Positions 24,979-35,072 are shown, counted from the first letter of the stretch. The stretch: DNA of 64,000 nt from Bacteroidales bacterium (GCA_024400495.1 JAKSMR010000010.1:1-64000), one strand, 5' to 3'. The notes: generated from the sequence alone by a model not told the origin. A program made the numbers and translations.

Positions 24979-25884
24979 TTATTGTTCAACGGCGTTGAAT
25001 TCGGTGTAAAGAGTAGCAAGTTTGTTGTAAAGAGTCTTGGAGACTTTGCATAGCGGGAGACGAAGGTGGTTGGTGATAAGTCCCTGGGTCTCAAGAAGGG
25101 CTTTGATTCCGCCGGGGTTGCCTTCCTCGAAAATGGCGTGCATGAGAGGCAGCATGCGATAGTGGAGGGGAAGTGCTTTCTTGAGGTCTCCTTTCATCGC
25201 GTAGCTCACCATCTGCGACATCTCGGAAGGAAGGGCGTTGGCCATTACGGAGATGACGCCGGTAGCGCCCATGGCAATCATGGGGCATGTGAGGGCGTCG
25301 TCGCCGGAGAGGAGTTGGAAGCCCTGAGGTTTGTTACGCAGGATTTCCATCACTTGAGCCATATTGCCGGAGGCTTCTTTGACGCCTATGATGTTGCTGC
25401 ACTCTTCGGCAAGCTGGAGTGTGGTCTCGGCAGTCATGTTGCAGCCTGTGCGACCGGGAACGTTGTAAAGCATCACGGGTACGGGAGACACTTCTGCGAT
25501 GTTCTTGAAGTGCTGAACTAGACCGCGTTGCTGAGGCTTGTTGTAGTATGGGGTGACGGAGAGGATGCCGCTGATGCCGTCGAAGTTGAGGTGCTGAATG
25601 GTGTCGGTGACGGCAAGGGTGTTGTTGCCACCAATGCCGAGCATGATGGGAACTCGGCCGTTGACGAACTCAACGATATAGTTCTGTAATGCGGCTCGTT
25701 CGGTCTCAGTCATGGTGGCGGCTTCGCTGGTGGTGCCGAGGGCAACAATGAAGTTTACTCCGCCTTCGATAACATGGTCGATCATAGACTCAAGACGGGC
25801 GAAATCGATGTTGTCTTGTTTGCGGAATGGGGTTACGAGTGCTACTCCAGTTCCTGAAAAGATGGGCTTCTTATTTGTAGTCAT
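24979..25884 (-). CDS. dapA: 4-hydroxy-tetrahydrodipicolinate synthase
   Basis: DapA condenses pyruvate with aspartate semialdehyde, the first step of the lysine and diaminopimelate branch for peptidoglycan. The 301 residues form a TIM barrel with GTGVALVTPF, the GTTSE loop (residues 51-55), catalytic Tyr140 in LYNVPGRTG, and the Schiff-base Lys169 in GVKEASGN. No lysine riboswitch is visible upstream. The DUF6913-like gene lies 25 bases upstream on the same strand. Confidence 0.94.
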   Translation of the reverse strand: MTTNKKPIFSGTGVALVTPFRKQDNIDFARLESMIDHVIEGGVNFIVALGTTSEAATMTETERAALQNYIVEFVNGRVPIMLGIGGNNTLAVTDTIQHLNFDGISGILSVTPYYNKPQQRGLVQHFKNIAEVSPVPVMLYNVPGRTGCNMTAETTLQLAEECSNIIGVKEASGNMAQVMEILRNKPQGFQLLSGDDALTCPMIAMGATGVISVMANALPSEMSQMVSYAMKGDLKKALPLHYRMLPLMHAIFEEGNPGGIKALLETQGLITNHLRLPLCKVSKTLYNKLATLYTEFNAVEQ

Positions 25885-25909
25885 TGGGCTATAATATCTT
25901 GATGTGTGA

Positions 25910-26467
25910 TTATTTCTTTATCTGGTTGAGATAGTTTTCGATGTTGGAAAGGTATGTCTTGATGTCGATGGGCTTGTCTTCTCGAAAGATCATGTCGAAT
26001 ACTTTTTCGCTAAGGGAGCAGTCTTTTTCTGCGCTGTGAAGATAGGTGATGCGTAGGTCGGAAAGGGTCTTTGCTGCGGTATAAAGGGCGAAGAAGTTAG
26101 GTTGGACGGTAGTGTCGATGACAAGGTCGTAGCGATGTTTGATAAAATCGTCAAGTACGCCGGCCCGAGGAATACCAAAGAAGTCGAGGTCCTTCTTGTC
26201 GTGGCAGAGGGTGGTTTCTGTAGAGGCGATGATGTAGGAGTAGGACTCTTTGTCGTCTTGTATTCCTGCATAGCGGACGATCTTTCCTTTGGATTCCATC
26301 CGCTTGGCAAAGTCGCTGATTTGGTTCCACTCCTGCTCGCTGCCGCGGGTGAAGATGATGCCAATCTCTTTGATGTCGCTCAAGTTCTCGATGCGCTTGA
26401 TTCGCAGAGGCTCGGTGAGGATTCGGATGACTTTGTTCTGATGGCGTTTCTTTAAGGATTCAAACAT
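25910..26467 (-). CDS. DUF6913-like conserved Bacteroidota protein
   Basis: A 185-residue soluble protein with no signal peptide. It starts MFESLKKRHQNKVIRI, followed by alternating strands and helices (IGIIFTRGSEQEW, YDLVIDTTVQPN). It resembles a small conserved Bacteroidota family found upstream of dapA, which I recall as DUF6913. The name is from memory and not verified. Function is unknown. It precedes dapA by 25 bases, implying co-expression. An 11-bp tandem repeat lies just upstream. Confidence 0.6.
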   Translation of the reverse strand: MFESLKKRHQNKVIRILTEPLRIKRIENLSDIKEIGIIFTRGSEQEWNQISDFAKRMESKGKIVRYAGIQDDKESYSYIIASTETTLCHDKKDLDFFGIPRAGVLDDFIKHRYDLVIDTTVQPNFFALYTAAKTLSDLRITYLHSAEKDCSLSEKVFDMIFREDKPIDIKTYLSNIENYLNQIKK

Positions 26468-26517
26468 GGCTCGTTTCGGTTTATTTTCGTGATGGTGGCA
26501 AGTAGGTTCGTTCTAGA

Positions 26518-26577
26518 GTCGTATTAAGGTTGTATTAAGGTCGCATTAAGGTCGCATTAATGTCGTGTTAGGGTCGC
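26518..26577. repeat. 11-bp tandem repeat (consensus GTCGYATTAAG), about 5.5 copies
   Basis: Copies start at 26518, 26529, 26540, 26551 and 26562, with a partial copy at 26573. They differ by one to four bases. The array lies between rnhB's stop and the start of the DUF6913-like gene, so it sits in the leader or promoter region of the latter. Confidence 0.85.
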
Positions 26578-26615
26578 TTTTTTAGGAGAGTGGTGTGTTG
26601 TTAGTGTAAGGTTGC

Positions 26616-27218
26616 TTACTCAAAGTCTAGGGTCAGTTGTTGCTTTTCAAGACGGAAGGACTTTCGATGCAACGGAGTGATGCCGTATTCTTCGATGGCT
26701 TTGTAGTGCTTGGCGGTTGGATAACCCATGTTTGAGTTCCAACCATAATGGGGATATTGCTCGTGCATTCTGCACATGAAGTCGTCGCGGTATGTCTTTG
26801 CCAGGATTGAAGCAGCGGCGATAGGGAGGAATTTGGCATCGCCTTTGACGATGCAGGTATAGGGGATGTCGCTTTCGGGATAGAATCGGTTGCCGTCGAT
26901 GAGCAGGAACTCGGGCTTTGTGACGAGCTTTGCTACGGCAAGGTTCATGGCATGGAACGAAGCTTTGAGGATGTTCATCTTGTCGATTTCCTCGTTGGTC
27001 GCCTCTGCAACAGCCCAAGCGACAGCGTCCCGCTCGATCTGATCTCTCAAGGCATAGCGCTGTTTGGCGGTCAGCTGTTTTGAGTCGTTGAGTTGCTCGT
27101 TACTATAACCCTCGGGCAAGATAACGGCAGCAGCAAAGACAGGACCGGCAAGACATCCGCGTCCGGCTTCGTCGCATCCGGCTTCGATAGTGTTGGGGTT
27201 ATAGTGTAGTTCAAGCAT
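26616..27218 (-). CDS. rnhB: Ribonuclease HII
   Basis: RNase HII removes ribonucleotides from DNA and RNA-DNA hybrids. The 200 residues carry the catalytic Asp16-Glu17 in AGCDEAGRG, LLIDGNRF (third Asp), and the ASILAKTYRD motif with the conserved Tyr and metal Asp. Length is standard. It starts 13 bases after the DUF6427-like gene ends, so they are probably one transcript. Confidence 0.94.
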   Translation of the reverse strand: MLELHYNPNTIEAGCDEAGRGCLAGPVFAAAVILPEGYSNEQLNDSKQLTAKQRYALRDQIERDAVAWAVAEATNEEIDKMNILKASFHAMNLAVAKLVTKPEFLLIDGNRFYPESDIPYTCIVKGDAKFLPIAAASILAKTYRDDFMCRMHEQYPHYGWNSNMGYPTAKHYKAIEEYGITPLHRKSFRLEKQQLTLDFE

Positions 27219-27231
27219 GTTTCTTGGGTCT

Positions 27232-28194
27232 TTAGAAGAGTGTCAGTATAACGAGAACGATAATGATAATGTCGCAGATCCAAGAGCGCTTCTTGATAGA
27301 GAAGAGCCTTTCTGTCACCCAGAAAGAGAGAGGAAGTGCTAGCACGGCTCCGTTGATAGGGAAGAACTGGTTGTAGAATTGCGATAAGACAAAGACAAAG
27401 AGCAAGGCAAAGAGGATGCCGGTATTGTGGCGGTAGGAGGCGGAGTGTTCGATATTGTGCATGATAGCTGTGGCGGCACAGACAACTGTGGCGACAAGCA
27501 GCAGATAGCTCTTTATATGGTCAAAGGCGCTGCAGGCTAGGATTGAGAAATGAATGTCGCTGAGGTCTGTCGTGAAGATATAGTAGTTGTAGTAGAGTCG
27601 GTCGGAGAGATAGTAGATTATCGCCAGCGCAATGTAGGGAACTGCGAAGCCGAATACAGGCATCACCCAATAACGCCAATGGTAGAGGCTGTGGACTGTG
27701 AGGGCGATGTAGACGAAAAGCAGCATAACAATGCATTGCTGGCAGAACATAGTCGCAATGGCACTATACAAAGCTGCATCGAGGATATTGGTGGCATTGG
27801 GGCTCACTTTCTCATACATCATCATCTTGTGGATGGTGAGGATGACAAAGGGCAATGCCATGATGATCGGGTTTAGTGTATGGTTCTCGGACGTGAGCCC
27901 CATAGTGATGAGGAAGATCAGAGCGGGAAGCAAGGTCTCCGTGGAGAAGAGTTTGTGTCGTGTAAGAACAATGCTAAAAGCAACACCTTCGCACAACACC
28001 AATAACCAAGCCAGAATGGTTGCCAAAAGAGGAAATGAACTCATCCAGTCGGTGCAAAGGGTATAGAGAGGAGCGATCTCGAAGGCTGTTGCCGGTGCTT
28101 GGGGGTGGAGGAACGACCCGAACCATATCACGAGGCTGAATAGCAGCACAAGGATTAGCTGGAGGATGATATTTTGTTTGAAGAATTTTATCAT
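27232..28194 (-). CDS. Polytopic membrane protein, DUF6427-like
   Basis: A 320-residue inner-membrane protein with about nine hydrophobic segments (for example ILQLILVLLFSLVIWFG and LLATILAWLLVLCEGVAF) and the short motif TLLPALIFLI. It resembles a Bacteroidota membrane family that I recall as DUF6427. I did not verify the name. The start at 28194 (MIKFFKQN) places the first helix at residue 10. A longer reading from 28245 is less likely. Function is unknown. It could be a transporter or a glycosyltransferase-like membrane protein. Confidence 0.65.
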   Translation of the reverse strand: MIKFFKQNIILQLILVLLFSLVIWFGSFLHPQAPATAFEIAPLYTLCTDWMSSFPLLATILAWLLVLCEGVAFSIVLTRHKLFSTETLLPALIFLITMGLTSENHTLNPIIMALPFVILTIHKMMMYEKVSPNATNILDAALYSAIATMFCQQCIVMLLFVYIALTVHSLYHWRYWVMPVFGFAVPYIALAIIYYLSDRLYYNYYIFTTDLSDIHFSILACSAFDHIKSYLLLVATVVCAATAIMHNIEHSASYRHNTGILFALLFVFVLSQFYNQFFPINGAVLALPLSFWVTERLFSIKKRSWICDIIIIVLVILTLF

Positions 28195-28234
28195 GGTCGG
28201 GTGTCGTTGCGAGATGTGTTGATTACACGAAGGT

Positions 28235-30418
28235 TTAGCGAACAACTAATTTTGAGGTGCGGATACCTGTTCTATCCTGTACTTTGACGATGTAGATTCC
28301 GGGAACCCATCCGTTAAGGTCGATCGTGGCTTCGGCTGTGATAGGCATCGATAAGACCTTCTGTCCGCTAATGGTGTAGATCTCTGTGTTAACGGTATTG
28401 TTTGTGCTAGTGAGGATGGTGACCTGGTTTGTGGCGGGGTTGGGGTAGAGGGCAATGGGTATGTTGAGCTTTGTTGCTTCTTCGATAGAGAGGTAGTCGA
28501 GTGCGCCGTTGACGGCTTTGTAAGCGTTGATCTTACCGTATCCCCAGCGAGGGCTTATGCTGTCGTTTGCAAGGATGTTGCCTGTGGTGTTGTCGTTGAT
28601 AGCGGTAGTGAAGATGATGTCGCGGATTCTGTCAACAGTCAGTCGTGGATTTGCCTGAAGCATCAATGCTACGATTCCGGTAACAGCAGGACAGGACATA
28701 GAAGTTCCACTCATCGTTGCGTATTTGTAGATACGTCCATTAGCGTTGATGGTTCCCGAAACTTCACGTGGCTCCGGGTCATAGGAAGAGACAGAGGAGA
28801 TGACTTGCACGCCAGGACCAGAGATCTCTGGTTTGTTTCTTCCTCCAAGTGCAGGTCCCCAACTGGAGAAGCTAGCAATGCCGCTGGGAGTGAAGGTGGA
28901 ATCTGCGGACATCGTTCCTGAGGTATGGGCAGCAACTGTGATTGCTTTCTCAGAACAAGCAGGCTCACCGATACCATAGTAGTTGTCCCCAGCTGTGTAG
29001 TCGCTCTGTCCTGCGAAGAAAGCCATGCCGACGTTGCTTTCGTGCTCTTTCACGTAGTTCACGTTCCAGATGTGAACCTCTTCGCCTTGGGGAGCGGTGA
29101 GGAAGACATGGAGAACGTAGTTTCTGGTCTGGCATTTGTCAACCTTTACCAGAGCATGAGGACGCTGGCTGAAGGGGTTGCTGTTTTCGGTCATCACGCT
29201 AAAGTAGATGGTGTCATTGTTTGTTATGATATGACTTTCGTAAAGTGCGCGATCGGTGCTGGTGGAGAAGAACTGAGTGGGATACAGGTTTCCGTTGCCG
29301 TCCTGGAGCGCAACGCCAATCTCAAAAGGCTGGCCGTTAGGTGTTCCCCAGCAGATAATCATCTGGCCGCCATCACCAGGGTAATAGGTTGCCTTGGTGC
29401 GAAGTGTGTCGTTCTCGTCAAACGTATGGCCAATGTGGAATTTGTCGCTTCCGTTGTTTCCGCCACTAGTGACAAAGACGAGACCGCTGTCGCTATAGTT
29501 GTTGATGGCCTGGCTTAAGAGAGAGGTACCGTCGATGTCGCTAAAGGAGTACATGCCCCAGCTGCTGTTGATAACGAGGCGTTTCTGTTCCTGTTGTGCG
29601 ACTCTCCACATCCAAGCGACTTGGTCAAGCCACGAGGCCTCGTCCAAGAGCCAACTGCCAAGCAGGTACTGCACTTTAGGAGCCATACCGATGAATTTGC
29701 TTGCGCTGTTACCTGCAGGTTTGGTGCCACGGCCGCCGATAATGCCGGCGACATGGGTGCCATGTGAGTTGTATTGGTATATGTTTGATGTGTCGGACCC
29801 TGCGGCAATCAGATCGTCAAATGTAGAAAACTCGGTACCATAGTCAAAACCGGCAGGAGCAGGGCCAGAGAGCTTAAAGTGGTCCCAAGCACGGAAGATG
29901 CGACGTTCTGCGCTACTGTTGATGTTGGGGTGACCATAGTCAAAGCCCCAGTCGGTTATGCCAACAAGGACACCTTCTCCATTGAAGCCTTGGGGAAGTC
30001 CGATACCTTTTTGTACGCTGTCGGCGCGAGTGTCGACTCGAGCTTTGTCAATGCAAGTTACGGCTTTATGGCCTATGGTATATTGGAGGACAGTAGCGTC
30101 GTTTTCAAGAATATGAATTTTCTCAATAGGGAGACGCATAGCAACGATGTCGGCAACCTGAGAGGTTACGGTAATTCCTCGCTTGCTCATGGATTGCTTG
30201 TCAAAGGAAGGGCTGACCTTTGCGACAATGCGAACGATGTCGCCCCAACGGGAGTCATGGCTGACGGCGAGCTGATCTTGAAGAATGGCAGGCAGTTCCT
30301 CGATGGATTTTACCTTACTGTACTCTTGTACCAGCGCTCGGGTTTCCATGGTGCTTTTCTGCTGTGCCATGGCGACAACAGAAGCAAAAAGGGCTACTAT
30401 AATAAATAATTTCTTCAT
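28235..30418 (-). CDS. S8 subtilisin-like serine peptidase with T9SS sorting domain
   Basis: A secreted protease of 727 residues: signal peptide (MKKLFIIVALFASVVAMAQ), pro-region to about 125, and a subtilase domain with Asp156 (GITDWGFDYGHPN), His219 (NSHGTHVAG) and the Ser in SGTSMSCPAVTG. The C terminus (about 650-727) is a T9SS type A sorting domain (ALYPNPATNQVTI, IYTISGQKVL, GIYIVKVQ). It should be exported across the outer membrane like the M6 protease in this window. An insertion of about 150 residues lies between the His and Ser blocks, probably a beta-sandwich. Confidence 0.93.
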   Translation of the reverse strand: MKKLFIIVALFASVVAMAQQKSTMETRALVQEYSKVKSIEELPAILQDQLAVSHDSRWGDIVRIVAKVSPSFDKQSMSKRGITVTSQVADIVAMRLPIEKIHILENDATVLQYTIGHKAVTCIDKARVDTRADSVQKGIGLPQGFNGEGVLVGITDWGFDYGHPNINSSAERRIFRAWDHFKLSGPAPAGFDYGTEFSTFDDLIAAGSDTSNIYQYNSHGTHVAGIIGGRGTKPAGNSASKFIGMAPKVQYLLGSWLLDEASWLDQVAWMWRVAQQEQKRLVINSSWGMYSFSDIDGTSLLSQAINNYSDSGLVFVTSGGNNGSDKFHIGHTFDENDTLRTKATYYPGDGGQMIICWGTPNGQPFEIGVALQDGNGNLYPTQFFSTSTDRALYESHIITNNDTIYFSVMTENSNPFSQRPHALVKVDKCQTRNYVLHVFLTAPQGEEVHIWNVNYVKEHESNVGMAFFAGQSDYTAGDNYYGIGEPACSEKAITVAAHTSGTMSADSTFTPSGIASFSSWGPALGGRNKPEISGPGVQVISSVSSYDPEPREVSGTINANGRIYKYATMSGTSMSCPAVTGIVALMLQANPRLTVDRIRDIIFTTAINDNTTGNILANDSISPRWGYGKINAYKAVNGALDYLSIEEATKLNIPIALYPNPATNQVTILTSTNNTVNTEIYTISGQKVLSMPITAEATIDLNGWVPGIYIVKVQDRTGIRTSKLVVR

Positions 30419-30440
30419 CGTTTAAGTATATTAGGAACTG

Positions 30441-30448
30441 CAAAGATA
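30441..30448 (-). promoter_or_regulatory. Promoter -7 box for the S8 protease gene
   Basis: TATCTTTG on the minus strand, 22 bases before the start codon, follows a very AT-rich stretch. A TTTG at -33 is not visible. Confidence 0.5.
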
Positions 30449-30581
30449 CGAATATTTTTTTATATATATAAAATATATTCTATGCGTTTGTTCGTACGAT
30501 AGAATAATCAACGATTTAGGAGTTTCGGATACTCTGGATTTTTGTCGGAAATTCCTCTCTTTAAGGGATGAAAAAGGAAAC

Positions 30582-30614
30582 AAAATGCGAGTGCGCCAAA
30601 GCACACTCGCATTT
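30582..30614 (-). terminator. Terminator of the fumarate reductase operon
   Basis: An 11-bp stem (30583-30593 with 30604-30614) leads on the minus strand into TTTTGTTTCCTTTTT. It lies 22 bases beyond the frdB stop codon. Confidence 0.75.
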
Positions 30615-30636
30615 GTGTATTATGCAAGTATTTTGA

Positions 30637-31395
30637 TTATTTCTTGCGGTCGCGACCGAAAATAGATCCGATGAACTGGCGGTTCATACGGGCGATATTC
30701 TGGCGCTTGATCTGCTTAGGACATTCAGCCTCGCAAGCATAGGTGTTGGTGCAGGAACCGAAACCGAGTTCATCCATCTTGCATACCATATTCTTTACGC
30801 GGTCCTGAGCCTCAACCTGACCCTGAGGAAGGAGGGCAAGGTGGCTGATCTTAGCGGAAACGAAGAGCATAGCGGAAGCGTTTTTGCAAGCGGCAACACA
30901 AGCACCACAGCCAATACATTCAGCAGCGTCCATAGCCATGTCGGCTTTGATCTTGCTGATAGGAATTGCGTTTGCATCAGGTACTCCGCCGGTGTTTACG
31001 CTAACATATCCACCAGCCTGGATAATCTTATCAAAAGCAGTACGATCAACTACGAGGTCCTTGATTACGGGGAATGCTTTAGCACGCCAGGGTTCAATCC
31101 AGATCTCGTCGCCATCATTGAAATGACGCATGTGGAGCTGGCAGGTGGTTACGCCGTCGTCGTTGCCGTGGGGGCGACCGTTGATGTAAAGACCGCACAT
31201 ACCGCAGATACCTTCGCGGCAATCGTTGTCGAAGCAAACGGGGTGTGCGATATTGTCGTTGTTAAGCTGCTCGTTGAGGATGTCGAGCATCTCAAGGAAG
31301 GAGCAATCGGGGCTGATGTCCTTTACCTTATAGGTCTCGAAGCGACCTTTGGCTTTGGCGTTTTCCTGACGCCAGATATGAAGTGTTAAGTTCAT
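30637..31395 (-). CDS. frdB: Fumarate reductase / succinate dehydrogenase iron-sulfur subunit
   Basis: The electron-transfer subunit of the membrane complex that interconverts fumarate and succinate. Its 252 residues contain the [2Fe-2S] site ([10 protein letters not shown], after CFDND), and ferredoxin-type sites [11 protein letters not shown] and [15 protein letters not shown] for the [4Fe-4S] and [3Fe-4S] clusters. It is the last gene of frdC-frdA-frdB, the order usual in Bacteroides, where the enzyme mainly reduces fumarate during anaerobic growth. The direction used here is inferred. Confidence 0.94.
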   Translation of the reverse strand: MNLTLHIWRQENAKAKGRFETYKVKDISPDCSFLEMLDILNEQLNNDNIAHPVCFDNDCREGICGMCGLYINGRPHGNDDGVTTCQLHMRHFNDGDEIWIEPWRAKAFPVIKDLVVDRTAFDKIIQAGGYVSVNTGGVPDANAIPISKIKADMAMDAAECIGCGACVAACKNASAMLFVSAKISHLALLPQGQVEAQDRVKNMVCKMDELGFGSCTNTYACEAECPKQIKRQNIARMNRQFIGSIFGRDRKK

Positions 31396-31472
31396 TGTGT
31401 TCTTGAGTTTTAAGTGTTTAGTGTTTAGTTTCTTTATCGGTTTTCTACAGTCTATAAACTAAAGACTAAAGA

Positions 31473-33467
31473 CTACTTGTAATTTCTCTTCTGGATCTTG
31501 ATGTATTCGTATGCGAGATCTTCCTTGTGCATCTCTTCGGTCTGACGAGCGCCCTTGTATTCCCATGCGCCAACGAACATGAAGTTCTGGTCGTCACGGA
31601 GGGTTTCGCCATCCTCGGTCTGGTGCTCAATACGGAAGTGGCCACCGCAGGACTCTTCGCGCTGCATAGCATCGGTAGCAATAAGGCGACCGAGTTCGAA
31701 GTAGTCGGCAAGACGGAGAGCCTTCTCGAGTTCGGGGTTGAATTCTTCATTGGTTCCGGGAACCTTAACATCTTTCCAGAATTCCTCTTCGAGAGCGTTG
31801 ATCTGTGCGAGACCTTCGGTGAGGCTTTCTTTAGAACGGCCCATACCGACATACTCCCACATGATGTGACCGAGCTTCTTGTGGTAGAAGTCAACGGTGT
31901 GGGTGCCCTTGATGGAGAAGAGTTTCTCGATGCGAGCCTTGACATTCTGCTCTGCAGTAGCGAACTCAGGCATGTCGGTCTTGACCTTAGCAACGTGTTC
32001 ACCTTCGATGCCGGCGAACTCAGCCAGATAGTTCTGGATGGTGTAAGGAAGAACGAAATAACCGTCGGCGAGGCCCTGCATAAGAGCGGAAGCACCGAGG
32101 CGGTTTGCGCCGTGGTCGGAGAAGTTAGCCTCACCAGCAGCGAAAAGACCGGTGATGTTGGTCTGCAGTTCATAGTCAACCCAGAGACCACCCATGGTGT
32201 AGTGAACGGCGGGGTAGATCATCATAGGAGTTTCGTAAGGATTGTCGGCGGTAATCTTCTCGTACATGGTGAAGAGGTTGCCATAGCGAGCTTCAACAAC
32301 ATCCTTGCCGAGTCGCTGGATGGCTTCTGCGAAGTCGAGATATACAGCGAGGCCAGTGCCTACACCGTAACCAGCATCGCAACGCTCTTTGGCTGCGCGG
32401 GATGCAACGTCACGGGGAACGAGGTTACCGAATGCGGGATAACGGCGCTCGAGGTAGTAGTCGCGATCTTCTTCAGCAATATCGTTGGCTTTCTTTTCGC
32501 CACGACGGATAGCTTCAGCATCTTCTTTCTTTTTGGGAACCCAGATGCGGCCGTCGTTACGGAGGGACTCAGACATAAGGGTGAGCTTAGACTGGTAGTC
32601 GCCGTGAACGGGGATACAAGTGGGGTGGATCTGAACGTAGCAAGGATTAGCGAAGAGAGCTCCCTGTTTGTGGCAAGCCCATGCGCCGCTAACGTTGCTG
32701 CCCATAGCGTTGGTGGAGAGGAAATATACATTACCATAGCCACCGGTAGCCATTACAACGGCATCGCCTGCAAAGCGTTCGATTTCACCGGTAACGAGGT
32801 TACGGGTGATGATACCACGTGCGCGGGTCTTTCCGGTAACGGTGTTGCCGTTTTCGTCTTTGTAGTCGGCATCCTTAACCATTACGAGGTCAAGCATTTC
32901 GTGACGTTCGTGGAGTCTTACGTTGCCCTGGTGGATCTGGCGGCTGAGAGCGCTGTAAGCACCAAGAAGAAGCTGCTGACCCGTTTGACCGCGGGCGTAG
33001 AAGGTTCGGCTTACCTGAGTACCACCGAAGGAACGGTTGGCGAGGAGTCCGCCATACTCGCGAGCGAAAGGAACGCCCTGTGCTACGCACTGGTCGATGA
33101 TGCTTCCGGATACTTCGGCAAGACGGTAAACGTTTGCCTCGCGTGCACGGTAGTCACCACCTTTGATAGTATCTTTGAAAAGACGGAGAACGGAGTCACC
33201 GTCGTTCTGATAGTTCTTGGCTGCGTTGATACCACCCTGAGCTGCGATGGAGTGAGCGCGACGGGGGCTATCCTGGATGCAGAAGATGTCAACGTTGAAT
33301 CCGAGAGCACCGAGGGATGCTGCTGCGGAGGCACCAGCGAGACCGGTACCTACAACAATGATGTTGAGGTTTCTCTTGTTCTTGGGGTTTACCAAGCGCT
33401 GAGAAGCTTTATAGTTGGTCCATTTTTGGCTGAGAGGACCTTCTGGTATTTTGGAATCTAATTTCAT
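31473..33467 (-). CDS. frdA: Fumarate reductase / succinate dehydrogenase flavoprotein subunit
   Basis: The catalytic subunit of 664 residues, with FAD bound covalently. [19 protein letters not shown] is the FAD fold, and [15 protein letters not shown] contains the His that links [14 protein letters not shown] and [13 protein letters not shown] are conserved active-site blocks. The length and the long C-terminal part match the Bacteroides and epsilonproteobacterial type that works with a single diheme cytochrome b. It is flanked by frdC (68 bases upstream) and frdB (77 bases downstream). Confidence 0.95.
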   Translation of the reverse strand: MKLDSKIPEGPLSQKWTNYKASQRLVNPKNKRNLNIIVVGTGLAGASAAASLGALGFNVDIFCIQDSPRRAHSIAAQGGINAAKNYQNDGDSVLRLFKDTIKGGDYRAREANVYRLAEVSGSIIDQCVAQGVPFAREYGGLLANRSFGGTQVSRTFYARGQTGQQLLLGAYSALSRQIHQGNVRLHERHEMLDLVMVKDADYKDENGNTVTGKTRARGIITRNLVTGEIERFAGDAVVMATGGYGNVYFLSTNAMGSNVSGAWACHKQGALFANPCYVQIHPTCIPVHGDYQSKLTLMSESLRNDGRIWVPKKKEDAEAIRRGEKKANDIAEEDRDYYLERRYPAFGNLVPRDVASRAAKERCDAGYGVGTGLAVYLDFAEAIQRLGKDVVEARYGNLFTMYEKITADNPYETPMMIYPAVHYTMGGLWVDYELQTNITGLFAAGEANFSDHGANRLGASALMQGLADGYFVLPYTIQNYLAEFAGIEGEHVAKVKTDMPEFATAEQNVKARIEKLFSIKGTHTVDFYHKKLGHIMWEYVGMGRSKESLTEGLAQINALEEEFWKDVKVPGTNEEFNPELEKALRLADYFELGRLIATDAMQREESCGGHFRIEHQTEDGETLRDDQNFMFVGAWEYKGARQTEEMHKEDLAYEYIKIQKRNYK

Positions 33468-33535
33468 TTTGATGATATTTTATTCTTTGGAAGTGGATGT
33501 TTCCCCATGCTAGTGGCACGGGGTCTCAATTCTGT

Positions 33536-34498
33536 TTAGAAGAAGAATACTGCGATGGGAACGATAGCGAAGCCCAGGCAGATGAGGCTAGCGTAGATCT
33601 GGCTGGCGATGATGATAGCCTTGTTGTACTTGTAGTTGTTCAGGCCGAGGGTCTGGAATGCGGACTCGAAAGCGTGGCGCATGTGGAACCAGAGGGCTAC
33701 GAAGCAGAGGAGGTAGATTACCAGGTAGAGCACATTCTTGAAGAGGTCGCGGGCCATGTAGAAGAAGTCGGGCTCAACGTGGAGTTTGGGAAGGATGTTC
33801 TTGATGACCTTTTTGTCTTCGCGGGAGAGATTGGTGATGTATTTGCCGCCCTGCTCAACATTGCCCTGTGCGTTGTCGAGGACTTTCTGGAATTTGAGGA
33901 AGTTGATGACATCCATCTCATCAGCAGAGGGGTTGGACTTGTTGAGGAAAGCATCAAAGTCTTCTTCGCTACGGAATTCGGAGGCGATAACCTGGAGGTT
34001 TGCCATGGTGTTCTCCATCTGAGGAGTCATGTTGTTCTGAAGCTCGTTGAGCTCTTTGGAGAGGTTCTCGGTTTCTATGAGATAGGTGCCGGGAACGAGG
34101 TCGAACTTAGCAAAGTAGAAGTTGCAGAAATGGAGGCCGAGGAAGAGGAAGATAACGATACCGGTCCACATCATGAGTTTGGAACCAGTAGCAGTCTTGG
34201 TCTTGCTGGCATGTTTGTAGTTGATGGGGCGAGCGTGGGTCTTGTTGTAGATCCAGAGACTTACGGTGAGGATGATGTGGAAAAGGAGAGCAGCCATGAG
34301 CACAATCTCCATCACCTTGATGAAGGGATTGGTCATGAAATGGCAGAATGCTCTGTACCATTCGCCACCATCGTTGCGAAGGATGCAAAGGTTTGCAACC
34401 ATGTGGAAGAGTAAGAAGAAGAGGAGGAATCCGCCTAAGAGGGCGACAACGATCTTCTTCGAAATCGAGCTGAGTTTTAGGATTTTTTGAGTTTCCAT
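33536..34498 (-). CDS. frdC: Fumarate reductase / succinate dehydrogenase cytochrome b subunit with a large insertion
   Basis: The membrane anchor with five helices and two hemes. Candidate heme ligands are His32 (LFHMVANL), His74 (LLFHIIL), His123 (GLHFCNF) and His272 (WFHMRHAF). The protein has 320 residues, while relatives in Bacteroides have about 230. The extra length is a hydrophilic, charged block at about residues 140-243 between the third and fourth helices, rich in Glu, Asn and Lys. It should form a soluble domain on one side of the membrane. The rest looks intact, so the enzyme should be functional. Confidence 0.9.
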   Translation of the reverse strand: METQKILKLSSISKKIVVALLGGFLLFFLLFHMVANLCILRNDGGEWYRAFCHFMTNPFIKVMEIVLMAALLFHIILTVSLWIYNKTHARPINYKHASKTKTATGSKLMMWTGIVIFLFLGLHFCNFYFAKFDLVPGTYLIETENLSKELNELQNNMTPQMENTMANLQVIASEFRSEEDFDAFLNKSNPSADEMDVINFLKFQKVLDNAQGNVEQGGKYITNLSREDKKVIKNILPKLHVEPDFFYMARDLFKNVLYLVIYLLCFVALWFHMRHAFESAFQTLGLNNYKYNKAIIIASQIYASLICLGFAIVPIAVFFF

Positions 34499-34585
34499 TG
34501 AAAATGGTTTTTAGTTAATTATTAATTTAATTTGATTTTATTTCCTTATAGATGTTGGTCTTGTCAAGGGAATAGGCGTTGTGCT

Positions 34586-35002
34586 CTATCGGCCCTGGGC
34601 ATCGAAATGGAGCGTTTTACCATTGTCGAGTTCCACGGCATAGCCGTTTTCTTCTTTGTACATGTGTACGATTTTCTTCCCTTTGGCATTGGAGGATACA
34701 TAGTTGCGTATGCCTGCGGGAATTGCGGTCTTGACAATCTCTTTTTCTGCAGATACCGACTGCCAGTTGCCGTCGCGGTTGAAATAGATGACGGTATTGT
34801 CAACCAGGGTCACTTCGTAATTGACGTCGATACCTTCGCTGATTTTGACAATCTTGGTGGGGGAGACGTTGTTCCAGTTCTTCTGCATGTATTTTACTGC
34901 CGACTTAGGGAGGGAGCTGCGTTTGATGCTTTGACGCATCTGAGCTTGGCTGCTGCCGCAGAGGAGAAGGATGCTGAGTGCGAGAAGGATGATTCTTTTC
35001 AT
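34586..35002 (-). CDS. PepSY-like secreted protein
   Basis: A 138-residue exported protein with a signal peptide (MKRIILLALSILLLCGSSQA). The body has the pattern of the PepSY-like family common in Bacteroidota: LPKSAVKYMQKNW, then YEVTLVDNTVIYFNRDGNW, then IPAGIRNYVSSN and YAVELDNGKTLHFDAQG. The family is periplasmic and its function is not established. It lies between the frd operon and dihydroorotase on the same strand, without a clear functional link. Confidence 0.82.
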   Translation of the reverse strand: MKRIILLALSILLLCGSSQAQMRQSIKRSSLPKSAVKYMQKNWNNVSPTKIVKISEGIDVNYEVTLVDNTVIYFNRDGNWQSVSAEKEIVKTAIPAGIRNYVSSNAKGKKIVHMYKEENGYAVELDNGKTLHFDAQGR

Positions 35003-35072
35003 GGTCGTTGTGTTTTTCTATTTTGGTATCAATAGTGTCAAAAACTTGTATAGTTCGTGCTGAATAGTTTCC

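Noticed and set aside
24979..25884. Lysine riboswitch for dapA
   Set aside because: The upstream gene ends only 25 bases away, so there is no room for one, and none is visible before the DUF6913-like gene.
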